Source: a virus. From it: 32,080 nt of DNA. Shown here one piece after another: positions 9,816 to 16,950 of this stretch; the first letter of the stretch is position 1, and each line of letters opens with the position of its first letter. Made by a program: the position numbers and the translations under genes. Below the pieces are notes generated by a model that was not told the origin of the DNA, searched no databases, and was given only the letters and a program-made list of their open reading frames with translations. The stretch covers positions 1 to 32,080 of the IMG/VR virus record IMGVR_UViG_3300046007_006510. One strand, given 5' to 3'.

Positions 9816-10472
9816 ATGGCATACTTAAATAACACAGTAGTAACAGTAGACGCTATATTAACAACTAAAGGTCGTGAACTGTTAGCTAAAAGCGATGGTA
9901 GTTTTAGAATTACTCAATTCTCATTATCTGATGATGAAATAGATTATACATTATATAATCCTAACCACCCATCAGGATCAGCATATTATGGTCAAGCGAT
10001 TGAAAACATGCCTCTATTAGAAGCATTTCCACAAGAAACACAGATAATGAAATATAAATTAACCACATTACCTCGTGGAACTTCAAAATTACCTGTACTA
10101 GATTTAGGTTATTCATCAATAATTCTAAAACAAGGTGCCTCATTAGCTATCACACCTCAAACATTAAACTACTTAGGCGGCAATCAAACATTTGAATCAT
10201 CAGGTTATACAGCCACTATTTCAGATGTTCGTTTAATGAAAACATTTAATGGTTCAGGTATCAATACACCTGCTGCTCAAGAATTAAATACATCAACTAC
10301 TATTGGTACCAATGTATCTAAAACAGTTATTGGTACTACAATTAATTTAACAGCAACAACTGTTAATACATTATTTGGTTCTAACTCTCAACTATATGCT
10401 ACTTTAACAGTAGAAGGTAGAGATAGCGGAGCCCGTTTAACAATTCCTATTACAGTAACTAAAGTACAATAA
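9816..10472 (+). CDS. Conserved phage virion protein, tail module
   Basis: 218 residues. The N-terminus (MAYLNNTVVTVDAILTTKGR, then ELLAKSDGSFRITQFSLSDD) is a pattern I associate with structural proteins of marine T4-like phages. Next comes EIDYTLYNPNHPSGSAYYG and a Thr-rich β-stranded C-terminus ending in TVEGRDSGARLTIPITVTKV, which looks Ig-like. There is no signal peptide and no enzyme motif. The gene has the longest upstream spacer of the tail module (28 bases) and carries the recurrent 12-base motif in it, which may mean separate and strong late expression. The precise virion position is unknown; a tail or fibre-connecting protein is the best guess. Confidence 0.78.
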   Translation: MAYLNNTVVTVDAILTTKGRELLAKSDGSFRITQFSLSDDEIDYTLYNPNHPSGSAYYGQAIENMPLLEAFPQETQIMKYKLTTLPRGTSKLPVLDLGYSSIILKQGASLAITPQTLNYLGGNQTFESSGYTATISDVRLMKTFNGSGINTPAAQELNTSTTIGTNVSKTVIGTTINLTATTVNTLFGSNSQLYATLTVEGRDSGARLTIPITVTKVQ

Positions 10473-10484
10473 TCAAGATAAATT

Positions 10485-11534
10485 ATGTCATTCAAAAGAT
10501 TAGACCCAGGAGATTTTATATTATCAGCTGATTCAATAACAGCTCCATTATGGTCCACAGCCAATCCACAATTATCTCAGTTTTTCACTTCTTCAACACA
10601 AGAAGCATCAACTACTGGAGATTATTATTTAAGTGTATATCAAACTGGCTCATCCTTATCTGGTTCAGAAGTTCAATTTGATATAGCTTATGGTAATAAA
10701 GATGGTAGTGGTAGTGTATTATATAATAATTCAGTAGGTGGAAATTCACCAACTAAAACAATTTATGGTCAATATAGAGCATTAGTTTTAGGTGATGAAA
10801 ACTCTAGTTTTATATTTGGCAATGTAACAGCCTCAGATTTTTGGGCTTTATCAATAGCTAGAAATAGATACAAAGAATCATTATTTCCTGGCTCTTTAAC
10901 ATTAAGATTATCAGGTTCTGGAGTTCCAATTATATTAACTGATGATTCTCAATATACCACTACTAATGTATTCACTGACGCAGGTAGAGTTTACAACCTA
11001 ATATCAGGTTCAGCAGGTGTTAGAACACCAGCAGCTGGTACAGGTGGAGTTAGTTCTTTAGGTTGGACTGTTAATTCAGGTTCATATGGTTGGTTTTTAC
11101 CAGATATTGGAACAATATTATTAAACCCATTAGCTTTAGGTGGTGCAGCAATAGCTGGAGGTATAAATACACCACCTAGTAGAAGTAACAACACTGATGG
11201 TTTTAATAACCAAAGATTATATAGAATGATTTCGGGTACATTTTTAAGTACTGCCCCTACATTTTCACTAAACTCACAAGAAACAGTTACATCAGATTAT
11301 GTATTTGTTAGAGCACGTAACGCTGAATTCAACTACTCAGAAAATCCAACATTTATTTCAGGTTCAACTGGTGAAGTGTTATATGCTGATTTTGTGAATA
11401 ATCCTCAAGTATATTTCACAACTGTAGGTATGTATAATGATAATAATGAATTATTAGCTGTAGCTAAATTATCAAGACCATTAATTAAAGATTTCACTAA
11501 AGAAGCTTTAATACGTGTAAAATTAGATTTCTAA
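10485..11534 (+). CDS. Virion structural protein with shared C-terminal domain (paralogue A)
   Basis: 349 residues. The N-terminus MSFKRLDPGDFILSADSITA is followed by a Ser/Thr/Gly-rich β-region with repeated TGS/SGS triplets. A Gly/Ala-rich hydrophobic stretch (LNPLALGGAAIAGGINTPP) lies near residues 208-228. The last ~80 residues (RNAEFNYSENPTFISGS, then TTVGMYNDNNELLAVAKLSR) align clearly by eye with the end of the next protein (SEFNFSQNPTLLSGS, then TTVGLYDEMQNLVAVGKLAQ). The two genes therefore carry a duplicated C-terminal domain. This domain is probably a virion-attachment module, with the divergent N-termini exposed or interacting with different partners. The family is not named with confidence. 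Confidence 0.78.
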   Translation: MSFKRLDPGDFILSADSITAPLWSTANPQLSQFFTSSTQEASTTGDYYLSVYQTGSSLSGSEVQFDIAYGNKDGSGSVLYNNSVGGNSPTKTIYGQYRALVLGDENSSFIFGNVTASDFWALSIARNRYKESLFPGSLTLRLSGSGVPIILTDDSQYTTTNVFTDAGRVYNLISGSAGVRTPAAGTGGVSSLGWTVNSGSYGWFLPDIGTILLNPLALGGAAIAGGINTPPSRSNNTDGFNNQRLYRMISGTFLSTAPTFSLNSQETVTSDYVFVRARNAEFNYSENPTFISGSTGEVLYADFVNNPQVYFTTVGMYNDNNELLAVAKLSRPLIKDFTKEALIRVKLDF

Positions 11535-11537
11535 TGA

Positions 11538-12794
11538 ATGGGTGCCTACAAACAATTATTAGCTCAAGATATAATCATAACTCCATTTGAGGTAAACAAA
11601 GGTTTTACTTTTTTTAGTAGTGAGATTACTATATCTTCAAGTAAATTCTATACTTCATCATTAGTATTAACTGAAGGTAATTATTATACTCTTGATTTGT
11701 CTGGTTCAACAGGTTCATTTTATATAACAGCTAGTGTAACTAGTAATTTTGTTGATGAAAATTTTGAAATATATGATGGACAATTTGGATCACCAACTTT
11801 AATATTTTCATCCACAGGTTCAAGTTACACTATAAATAATACATTTACTGTTTCATCAGGATATTTAACTTTTTATAATCTTGGTTCTTATGGTGGTTCA
11901 ATTATTACAGCTTCAAATTTATCTATAATACAAACTGGTTCATATGTTTCTTCTCAATTAATTAGTTCTGATGTTGGTATTGATAGATTTATTGGTAAAA
12001 ATATAACTGCCAGTTTAAGAAACACAGAAAATATTTTTAATCCAAACAGTGACCCTACAACAGGTCAAATATCAACTCAATATCAACGTTTAGTTTATAA
12101 TTCAATTAAAGAATTATATTACTCAAACTATTTAAGTGGAAGTTATGGATCATCAGCTTCTTTAGCAACATTAATACCAGGTAATGATACTGAAGGCAAT
12201 AGATTAGTTGGAGGTACTTATACTCCAGCCTTTGATAACTATTTACAAACAACTCTATCTTATCCTCATTATTTTCCTACAGAATCAAATGCTATAATAG
12301 GTGTATTAGCTATACCCTCAAGATTATTTGGTGATAATATACAACCAAATAGTTTCTATTACAAAACATCAAATGGAACTTACATTGATGATGGTGAAGG
12401 AAATGTATTATCAGGCAGTAACATTGTAGGTAATATTATATATCAACATGGCATGATAATATTAACATCAGCAAGTAATAGTGATATAGATTCATTTGCT
12501 ACTGGATCAAATGTTACTTGTTCTTTTTCAAGCTCATATTCAATATATGAAACTCAATATAAATGCACAATACGTGAAAGCGAATTTAATTTTAGCCAAA
12601 ACCCAACATTATTATCCGGAAGTTCTGATGATACGTTATACAATTTTGCTACTGGTTCTTATTTTGCTCCATATATAACAACTGTAGGTTTATATGATGA
12701 AATGCAAAACTTAGTGGCGGTAGGTAAATTAGCACAACCATTACCATCATCAAGAACTACAGATATGACAATATATGTTAATATAGATCGATAA
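11538..12794 (+). CDS. Virion structural protein with shared C-terminal domain (paralogue B)
   Basis: 418 residues starting at ATG 11538. An ATG 4 bases earlier is out of frame and soon stops. The N-terminal ~130 residues contain a β-module (NFEIYDGQFGSPTLIFSS, then GYLTFYNLGSYGG) that resembles one near residues 1085-1155 of the giant tail protein at 4628. The C-terminal ~80 residues are paralogous to those of the upstream gene. The protein is thus a chimera of two modules present in its neighbours, as expected for exchange among tail or fibre proteins. No catalytic motif is seen. The stop codon forms the beginning of the recurrent 12-base motif. Confidence 0.78.
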   Translation: MGAYKQLLAQDIIITPFEVNKGFTFFSSEITISSSKFYTSSLVLTEGNYYTLDLSGSTGSFYITASVTSNFVDENFEIYDGQFGSPTLIFSSTGSSYTINNTFTVSSGYLTFYNLGSYGGSIITASNLSIIQTGSYVSSQLISSDVGIDRFIGKNITASLRNTENIFNPNSDPTTGQISTQYQRLVYNSIKELYYSNYLSGSYGSSASLATLIPGNDTEGNRLVGGTYTPAFDNYLQTTLSYPHYFPTESNAIIGVLAIPSRLFGDNIQPNSFYYKTSNGTYIDDGEGNVLSGSNIVGNIIYQHGMIILTSASNSDIDSFATGSNVTCSFSSSYSIYETQYKCTIRESEFNFSQNPTLLSGSSDDTLYNFATGSYFAPYITTVGLYDEMQNLVAVGKLAQPLPSSRTTDMTIYVNIDR

Positions 12795-12803
12795 TATTTA
12801 TAA
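12792..12803 (+). promoter_or_regulatory. Intergenic 12-mer TAATATTTATAA (exact copy 3)
   Basis: Exact copy whose first TAA is the stop codon of the upstream tail gene. The ATG at 12806 follows after only 2 bases (ACCATG context, as at 23464). If TAATAT acts as a -10 box, transcripts would start at the ATG itself and be leaderless. Confidence 0.5.
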
Positions 12804-12805
12804 CC

Positions 12806-13270
12806 ATGATAAAACTAATTAACTTAATCAAAGAAATTCTTACTGAAGAATTTGAACAGAAGAAAAAAGTAACAGGTAGAAGATTTATTCCTCAAGTAAC
12901 AATATTACCTGCTGAGACTAAAGATCAATTTAAAGAACATTTTAAGTTAGTTAAAAGTGCCGATGGTGAGTATAGATTGTATATTAGTACATTCCTTAAA
13001 GATGCTTTAGAGTCATTAAGTAGAGGTCGTACTAGTCGTGATACTCAAAAAAGATTATCACCATTAGCTAAAATGGTATCTGAAAGAATGCCTCAAGAAA
13101 TTAGAGGATTACTTAAAAAATATTCTGAAAAATTAAACTCAGGATTACAAATGTATTCAATCAATACTAAAATTAAAGAAGTAACCCCAGAAGGTGACAT
13201 AGTATTTTACAACCCAGGTAATAAAGCAATGGCTAGTAAGGCATTTGATCCAACTATTACAGAAGAATAA
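12806..13270 (+). CDS. Leader-bearing protein of unknown function
   Basis: 154 residues. It opens with MIKLINLIKEILTEEF, a short amphipathic helix ending in L-T-E, which is one of the three leader types repeated in this window. The remaining part is basic and mixed α/β (GRRFIPQVTILPAETKD, EYRLYISTFLKDALESLSRG, MVSERMPQEIRGLLKKYSEK). I do not recognise the domain and see no catalytic pattern. It is the first gene after the tail module and is preceded by an exact copy of the 12-base motif 2 bases from the ATG. If the leader is a capsid-targeting signal, this protein would be packaged and cut after residue 14. That is inference. Confidence 0.75.
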   Translation: MIKLINLIKEILTEEFEQKKKVTGRRFIPQVTILPAETKDQFKEHFKLVKSADGEYRLYISTFLKDALESLSRGRTSRDTQKRLSPLAKMVSERMPQEIRGLLKKYSEKLNSGLQMYSINTKIKEVTPEGDIVFYNPGNKAMASKAFDPTITEE

Positions 13271-13275
13271 ATATT

Positions 13276-13737
13276 ATGTACTTACTAGAATCAGTTATGT
13301 CTGTTGAGGATTTAATCAACAATGAAAGTTTTGACCCATCACAATACGAAGGATATATTTATATTACTACATTTTTAAATTTAAATCGTAGTTATATAGG
13401 TAAAAAGAATTTCTTCCACACTACTAATGTTAAATTAGGTAAAAAAGAACTAGCCGCTTTACCTGTTACTCGTGGTAAAAAACCAAGCAAAAAACAAGTA
13501 AGAAAGGAAAGTGACTGGAAAACATATTATGGCTCATCCGCTGAGGTTAAAGAATTATTAAAAACTGAACCTAAAGACAGTATAGTTAGAGGTGTGTTAC
13601 GTTTATGTAAATCAAAAAAATCTTTAACTTATTATGAAAACAAATATTTATTTCAATATGGGGTATTAGAAGACCCAAAGAGATGGATTAACGATAATAT
13701 TCAGGGGCGTTTTTTCTCATCTGATACCTTAGAATAA
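13276..13737 (+). CDS. GIY-YIG endonuclease, SegE-like
   Basis: 153 residues. The GIY-YIG signature is visible as G26-Y-I-Y, then Y40-I-G42 in a context (GYIYITTFLNLNRSYIGKKN) typical of phage SegE-type endonucleases. The following KESDWKTYYGSSAEVKELL and RLCKSKKSLTYYENKYLFQY, with a Glu in the latter as candidate metal ligand, match the compact marine-phage version of this family. Such proteins are mostly free-standing homing endonucleases that spread between phages. It stands between two leader-bearing genes and has no clear leader itself, although MYLLESVMSVEDLI at its start is loosely helical. A later start at ATG 13297 is possible. Whether it is mobile or has been domesticated cannot be told from one genome. 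Confidence 0.8.
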   Translation: MYLLESVMSVEDLINNESFDPSQYEGYIYITTFLNLNRSYIGKKNFFHTTNVKLGKKELAALPVTRGKKPSKKQVRKESDWKTYYGSSAEVKELLKTEPKDSIVRGVLRLCKSKKSLTYYENKYLFQYGVLEDPKRWINDNIQGRFFSSDTLE

Positions 13738-13742
13738 AAGAC

Positions 13743-13754
13743 ATATATTTATAA
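13743..13754 (+). promoter_or_regulatory. Intergenic motif, near copy (ATATATTTATAA)
   Basis: Matches the 12-mer at 10 of 12 positions, 6 bases after the upstream stop and 19 bases before the ATG at 13774. That is the same spacing as at 9785. Confidence 0.4.
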
Positions 13755-13773
13755 CAAAAATAATTATAATAAC

Positions 13774-14322
13774 ATGACAAAAATACTAAACGAGCAATTC
13801 AATAGAATGCAAAAATTAGCAGGTTTAATTACTGAAAATAAAATTAGTGAAGAAACCCTAAACGAAAACAGATACAGAGCATCAGATTTCCCTGAAGTAA
13901 CTGGATTTGAAGAAGATAATAATGAAGCAATCATTACTTTCTCTGACGGTACTAAAGATGTAGTTGGACCAAGAAATTTTGCTAATAAAGAAGCAGGATA
14001 TACTAAGTTCCTTGAGTTATTAAATACTATGGGTACCGATTCTAAAGCTAAACAAGCGGTAAGTGATTTCTTAGAAATTAAAAAATTCAATGTACTTAGT
14101 ACAAGTGATATTAATAAACTTTTAGCTGACAATGGTGTAGATGAAGAATATTTCTCAGCTATGGGTGGTAAAGAAATTGAAGGAGGAACAGAGACATGGA
14201 TAGATATAATAGAAGATATTATAGGTAAACCATATGACTCCAACAACATCAGTAAAAAGGATGATATGAAAATACAAACATTCATGAATCATCTAAGCCG
14301 TTTAGGTATTGAAGTAGTATAA
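13774..14322 (+). CDS. Leader-bearing protein, RMQKLAG type, unknown function
   Basis: 182 residues. The first ~22 residues contain EQFNRMQKLAGLITEN, the second leader type of the window and almost identical to the beginning of the protein at 19918 (EQFKRMQQLAGLLTEG). The leader is followed by a second Glu-rich linker with EETLNEN. The rest looks like a small soluble domain (FEEDNNEAIITFSDGTKDVV, then a helical part and MKIQTFMNHLSRLGIEVV). The D/E-rich N-terminal part and the LITE and TLNE sites fit a protease-processed propeptide of the T4 gp21 kind, which is inference. A strong terminator follows directly, so this gene closes a transcription unit. The A-rich start context AATAACATG replaces a Shine-Dalgarno sequence. 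Confidence 0.77.
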   Translation: MTKILNEQFNRMQKLAGLITENKISEETLNENRYRASDFPEVTGFEEDNNEAIITFSDGTKDVVGPRNFANKEAGYTKFLELLNTMGTDSKAKQAVSDFLEIKKFNVLSTSDINKLLADNGVDEEYFSAMGGKEIEGGTETWIDIIEDIIGKPYDSNNISKKDDMKIQTFMNHLSRLGIEVV

Positions 14323-14333
14323 AAGATATAAGT

Positions 14334-14360
14334 AAGCTTGGTTCGCCAAGCTTTTTTTAT
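14334..14360 (+). terminator. Intrinsic terminator with UUCG tetraloop
   Basis: A perfect 8-bp stem (AAGCTTGG at 14334-14341 and CCAAGCTT at 14346-14353) closes a TTCG loop and is followed by five more T and an AT-rich tail. It lies 11 bases after the stop at 14322 and separates the leader-bearing gene from the primase. Confidence 0.9.
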
Positions 14361-14368
14361 TATAATAT
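14359..14368 (+). promoter_or_regulatory. Promoter-like ATTATAATAT before primase
   Basis: Sequence ATTATAATAT directly after the terminator and 5 bases before the primase ATG at 14374. The same ten bases occur at 28124 and 30676, also just before genes that follow a gap. It contains a TATAAT hexamer but has no clear -35 and is very close to the start codon, so promoter function is weakly supported. Confidence 0.25.
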
Positions 14369-14373
14369 AATTA

Positions 14374-15294
14374 ATGGTCAACCAACTGCTTGTCACATTA
14401 ATTAATTCAACATTAGGAACAGGTAAACCTACAGCAAGAAGTAATTATGCTTATACTTGTCCTAAATGTAATCATCATAAACCAAAACTAGAAATATGTT
14501 TAGATGAGAATAGTCCTGACTTCCAAAAATTTGGTTGTTGGGTGTGTAAATTCAAAGGTAAGAAATTAATAAATTTATTCAAATCAATATCTGCTCCATC
14601 AGATAAAATACTTGAATTAAAGTCATTAGTTAAAATCAATACACCTATTGAACAACAAATAGTTGATGAAAAAATTAAATTACCTGATGAGTTCCAACAT
14701 ATATTAAATAATCCATCATTTTCAGCTAAACGTGCCTTAACTTATCTAAAAAGTAGAGGATTAACTGAAGATGATATTATAAAATATGGTATAGGATATT
14801 GTGAAACTGGAAAATACACTGATATGGTTATTATCCCTTCATACAATGACTCAGGTATTTTAAATTATTTTGTTGGTAGAAGTTATATACCTGAATCAAA
14901 TAGAAAACTAAATCCAAGTGTTTCACGTAATATAATACCTTTTGAAATATTTATAAATTGGAATTCACCAATCATACTATGTGAAGGTATGTTTGATGCA
15001 ATTTCAATTAAACGTAATGCTATACCACTATTAGGTAAAAACATACAATCAAAGTTAATGTCTAAAATAGTTTCATCTACTGTTAAAAAGGTATATATAG
15101 CTTTAGATAAAGACGCTATTAAACAAGCACTTGATTTTTGTGAACAACTTATTAATGAAGGTAAAACAGTACATTTAATAGAACTAGAAGACAAAGATCC
15201 AAATGAAATGGGATTTAAATCTTTTATTAAGCTACTATACAATTCAACACCTCTAACATACTCAGGTTTATTAGAGAAAAAACTACAGTTATGA
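14374..15294 (+). CDS. DNA primase, TOPRIM/zinc-finger (T4 gp61-like)
   Basis: 306 residues, a compact primase that would make RNA primers for lagging-strand synthesis with a replicative helicase encoded elsewhere. The N-terminal zinc-binding part shows C29-P-K-C32 and C54-W-V-C57 in a CHC2-like arrangement (YTCPKCNHHKPKLEI, FGCWVCKFKG). The TOPRIM core has the glutamate motif ILCEGMFDAI with E204 and the D-x-D motif ALDKDA with D245 and D247. Thus both catalytic acidic motifs are present. It lies after a terminator and overlaps the next nuclease gene by 4 bases (ATGA), so the two are a small replication/recombination operon. Early expression is likely and would contrast with the surrounding virion genes. 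Confidence 0.9.
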   Translation: MVNQLLVTLINSTLGTGKPTARSNYAYTCPKCNHHKPKLEICLDENSPDFQKFGCWVCKFKGKKLINLFKSISAPSDKILELKSLVKINTPIEQQIVDEKIKLPDEFQHILNNPSFSAKRALTYLKSRGLTEDDIIKYGIGYCETGKYTDMVIIPSYNDSGILNYFVGRSYIPESNRKLNPSVSRNIIPFEIFINWNSPIILCEGMFDAISIKRNAIPLLGKNIQSKLMSKIVSSTVKKVYIALDKDAIKQALDFCEQLINEGKTVHLIELEDKDPNEMGFKSFIKLLYNSTPLTYSGLLEKKLQL

Positions 15295-16058
15295 GTCAAA
15301 TAAAACACTCTTACAATAGAATCTTAGAAATATCTGATGATCATAAACAGATAACATTACCTGATTCTAGGTATTACCGCCGTAATGGTAACTATTATCC
15401 AAGTGTAACTTATGTATTAAGTTACTATCCAAAAGGTAAATATTTTGAAGACTGGTTAAAAAAAGTAGGTTACTCAGCAGAATACATTGTTAAGAAAGCT
15501 GCTGAAGAAGGTACTCAAGTACATGAAATGATTGAGGAATATTTAAATGGAAATGAAGTTAATTTCTTAAATCAACAAGGTTATCCTCAATATGACCCAG
15601 ATGTATGGCAAATGTTTTTACGTTTTGTTGAATTTTGGGAAACATATAATCCTAAACTAATTGAAACTGAAGTTCATTTATTTTCAGATGAACTTAAAGT
15701 AGCAGGTACTTGTGACTTAATATGTGAAATTGATGGTAAATTATGGTTAATTGATTTTAAAACATCAAATCATATTCAATCAACATATGAATTACAAACA
15801 GCAGTTTATGGACAATGTTACAAAGAATGTTATGGTAAAGATGTTGACCATTATGGTATATTATGGTTAAAATCAACTAAACGTAAACTAAACAAAGAAA
15901 AAATGAGTGGTAAAGGATGGGAAGTAGTAATATCAGAACGTACACATGAAGAAAATATAGACATATTTAAAACTGTGAAACGTTTATTTGATTTAGAAAA
16001 TCCACAGTCTTCACCAATATTTACTGAATTCGTCACAACCGCTAAACGAAAAATATAA
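15291..16058 (+). CDS. PD-(D/E)xK nuclease, Cas4/RecB-like
   Basis: 255 residues. Motifs in order: a histidine helix EEGTQVHEMIEEYL near residue 77, ETEVHLFSDEL near 127, the acid AGTCD142L, then D155-F-K157 in LWLIDFKTS, and the trailing YELQTAVYGQCYKECYG. This is the RecB/Cas4-type exonuclease core of phage λ-exo-like and Cas4-like nucleases. A four-cysteine Fe-S cluster is not apparent, so it resembles the simpler phage exonucleases rather than canonical Cas4. A role in DNA recombination, end processing or host DNA degradation is likely. It starts inside the primase stop (ATGA) and ends shortly before a copy of the 12-mer and a terminator. Confidence 0.87.
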   Translation: MSQIKHSYNRILEISDDHKQITLPDSRYYRRNGNYYPSVTYVLSYYPKGKYFEDWLKKVGYSAEYIVKKAAEEGTQVHEMIEEYLNGNEVNFLNQQGYPQYDPDVWQMFLRFVEFWETYNPKLIETEVHLFSDELKVAGTCDLICEIDGKLWLIDFKTSNHIQSTYELQTAVYGQCYKECYGKDVDHYGILWLKSTKRKLNKEKMSGKGWEVVISERTHEENIDIFKTVKRLFDLENPQSSPIFTEFVTTAKRKI

Positions 16059-16072
16059 CTCCGCTTATTTAC

Positions 16073-16084
16073 TAATATTTATAA
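16073..16084 (+). promoter_or_regulatory. Intergenic 12-mer TAATATTTATAA (exact copy 4)
   Basis: Exact copy lying 14 bases after the nuclease stop; its last base is the first base of the terminator stem. The next start codon is at 16126. If this is a promoter, the hairpin would be in the 5' leader of the transcript, which is unexpected. Confidence 0.45.
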
Positions 16085-16115
16085 GAGACTTGGACTCCCC
16101 AGGTCTCTTTATTAT
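16084..16115 (+). terminator. Intrinsic terminator
   Basis: A 10-bp stem (AGAGACTTGG at 16084-16093 and CCAGGTCTCT at 16099-16108, one T-G wobble) with a 5-base loop, followed by TTATTAT. It ends the primase/nuclease unit. Confidence 0.82.
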
Positions 16116-16125
16116 ATTTACATTG

Positions 16126-16950
16126 ATGATAAAACTTGTAGAACTGTTAAAAGAGATATCCCAAAATAAAATGGTGATCATGGCTGGTGGAGCAGGCGCT
16201 GGGAAATCATATCTTCTTAATAATATTAAATCAAAAGTACCTGGTGTTAAAATTCTTAATCCTGACACTTATGTTGAGGATAAAGACAGTCCAATGTATA
16301 ATAACTTAACTAAAGCATCATCTCAAATTGATGATGTAGATGTACCTAATGCTATAGCTAGTGGTGAATCATTTATTTGGGACACAACAGCATCTAATGC
16401 TGCTAAAATGTTAGGTGGAGAATATCGCCGTAAACAAGTAAAAGGTATATTAAACACAGAAGGTTATGATGAAATGATGGTAATGGTTTATACACACCCT
16501 ATAGTATCATTTTTACGTAATTTTAAACGTGAACGTAAAGTACCTACAGTAGGTGTATTATCAACATGGAACAATGTTTATGGTAATATAGAGGCATATA
16601 AAAATAAATTAGGTGATAATTTTATATTATACCAAGCACCTGATAAAGAATATCAAAAACAAATTGATGAATTTAATGAGGCTGCTAAAAATAATAAATT
16701 AAAAGAATATTTTGAAAATCTATTATCATCAGGTGAGTTCAGATCAACATTTAGAAAAGATAAACCTGAACCTCAAACACCAGAAGAAATAGAAAAAGCT
16801 GAGAAACAGAAAGCACAGTCTAAAGCATTGGTTGATGCTCAAATAGATAAACTTGAAAAAGAGTTTATGAATATTGAAAACAAAGTTAAAGACTCAGTCA
16901 TAACAGATGAAAATGAAGTAATAAATAAGGTAGTTAATTTTATAAAATGA
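16126..16950 (+). CDS. Leader-bearing P-loop kinase / zeta-toxin-like ATPase
   Basis: 274 residues from ATG 16126. An in-frame TTG at 16090 lies inside the terminator hairpin and is rejected as the start. The leader MIKLVELLKEIS is followed almost directly by the first β-strand and a Walker A motif (GGAGAGKS, residues 21-28). Further on, FIWDTTASNAAKM and VMVYTHPIVSFLRNFKRERK resemble the substrate-binding and lid regions of phage P-loop kinases in the zeta-toxin/AAA_33 group. The C-terminal ~70 residues are a long charged helix. The start MIKL is the same as in the proteins at 12806, 25696 and 26393. The substrate is unknown; a nucleotide, a nucleic-acid end or a protein are all possible. 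Confidence 0.8.
   Translation: MIKLVELLKEISQNKMVIMAGGAGAGKSYLLNNIKSKVPGVKILNPDTYVEDKDSPMYNNLTKASSQIDDVDVPNAIASGESFIWDTTASNAAKMLGGEYRRKQVKGILNTEGYDEMMVMVYTHPIVSFLRNFKRERKVPTVGVLSTWNNVYGNIEAYKNKLGDNFILYQAPDKEYQKQIDEFNEAAKNNKLKEYFENLLSSGEFRSTFRKDKPEPQTPEEIEKAEKQKAQSKALVDAQIDKLEKEFMNIENKVKDSVITDENEVINKVVNFIK

Noticed and set aside
12496-12678. 60-codon frame inside the tail gene at 11538
   Set aside because: It overlaps the paralogous C-terminal domain in another frame and shows no own features.
13764-14285. 173-codon open frame on the minus strand
   Set aside because: It lies opposite a leader-bearing gene with clear relatives in the window; its Ser/Leu-rich composition is what an AT-rich gene gives on the opposite strand. 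The other minus-strand frames were rejected for the same reason.
14943-14956. AAATATTTATAAAT within the primase gene as another motif copy
   Set aside because: It encodes EIFIN in a clear coding frame, and short AT-only matches are expected in this composition.
16090-16125. Possible TTG start for the P-loop kinase within the terminator hairpin
   Set aside because: It lies in the stem-loop, and ATG 16126 begins with the MIKL leader seen on three other genes.
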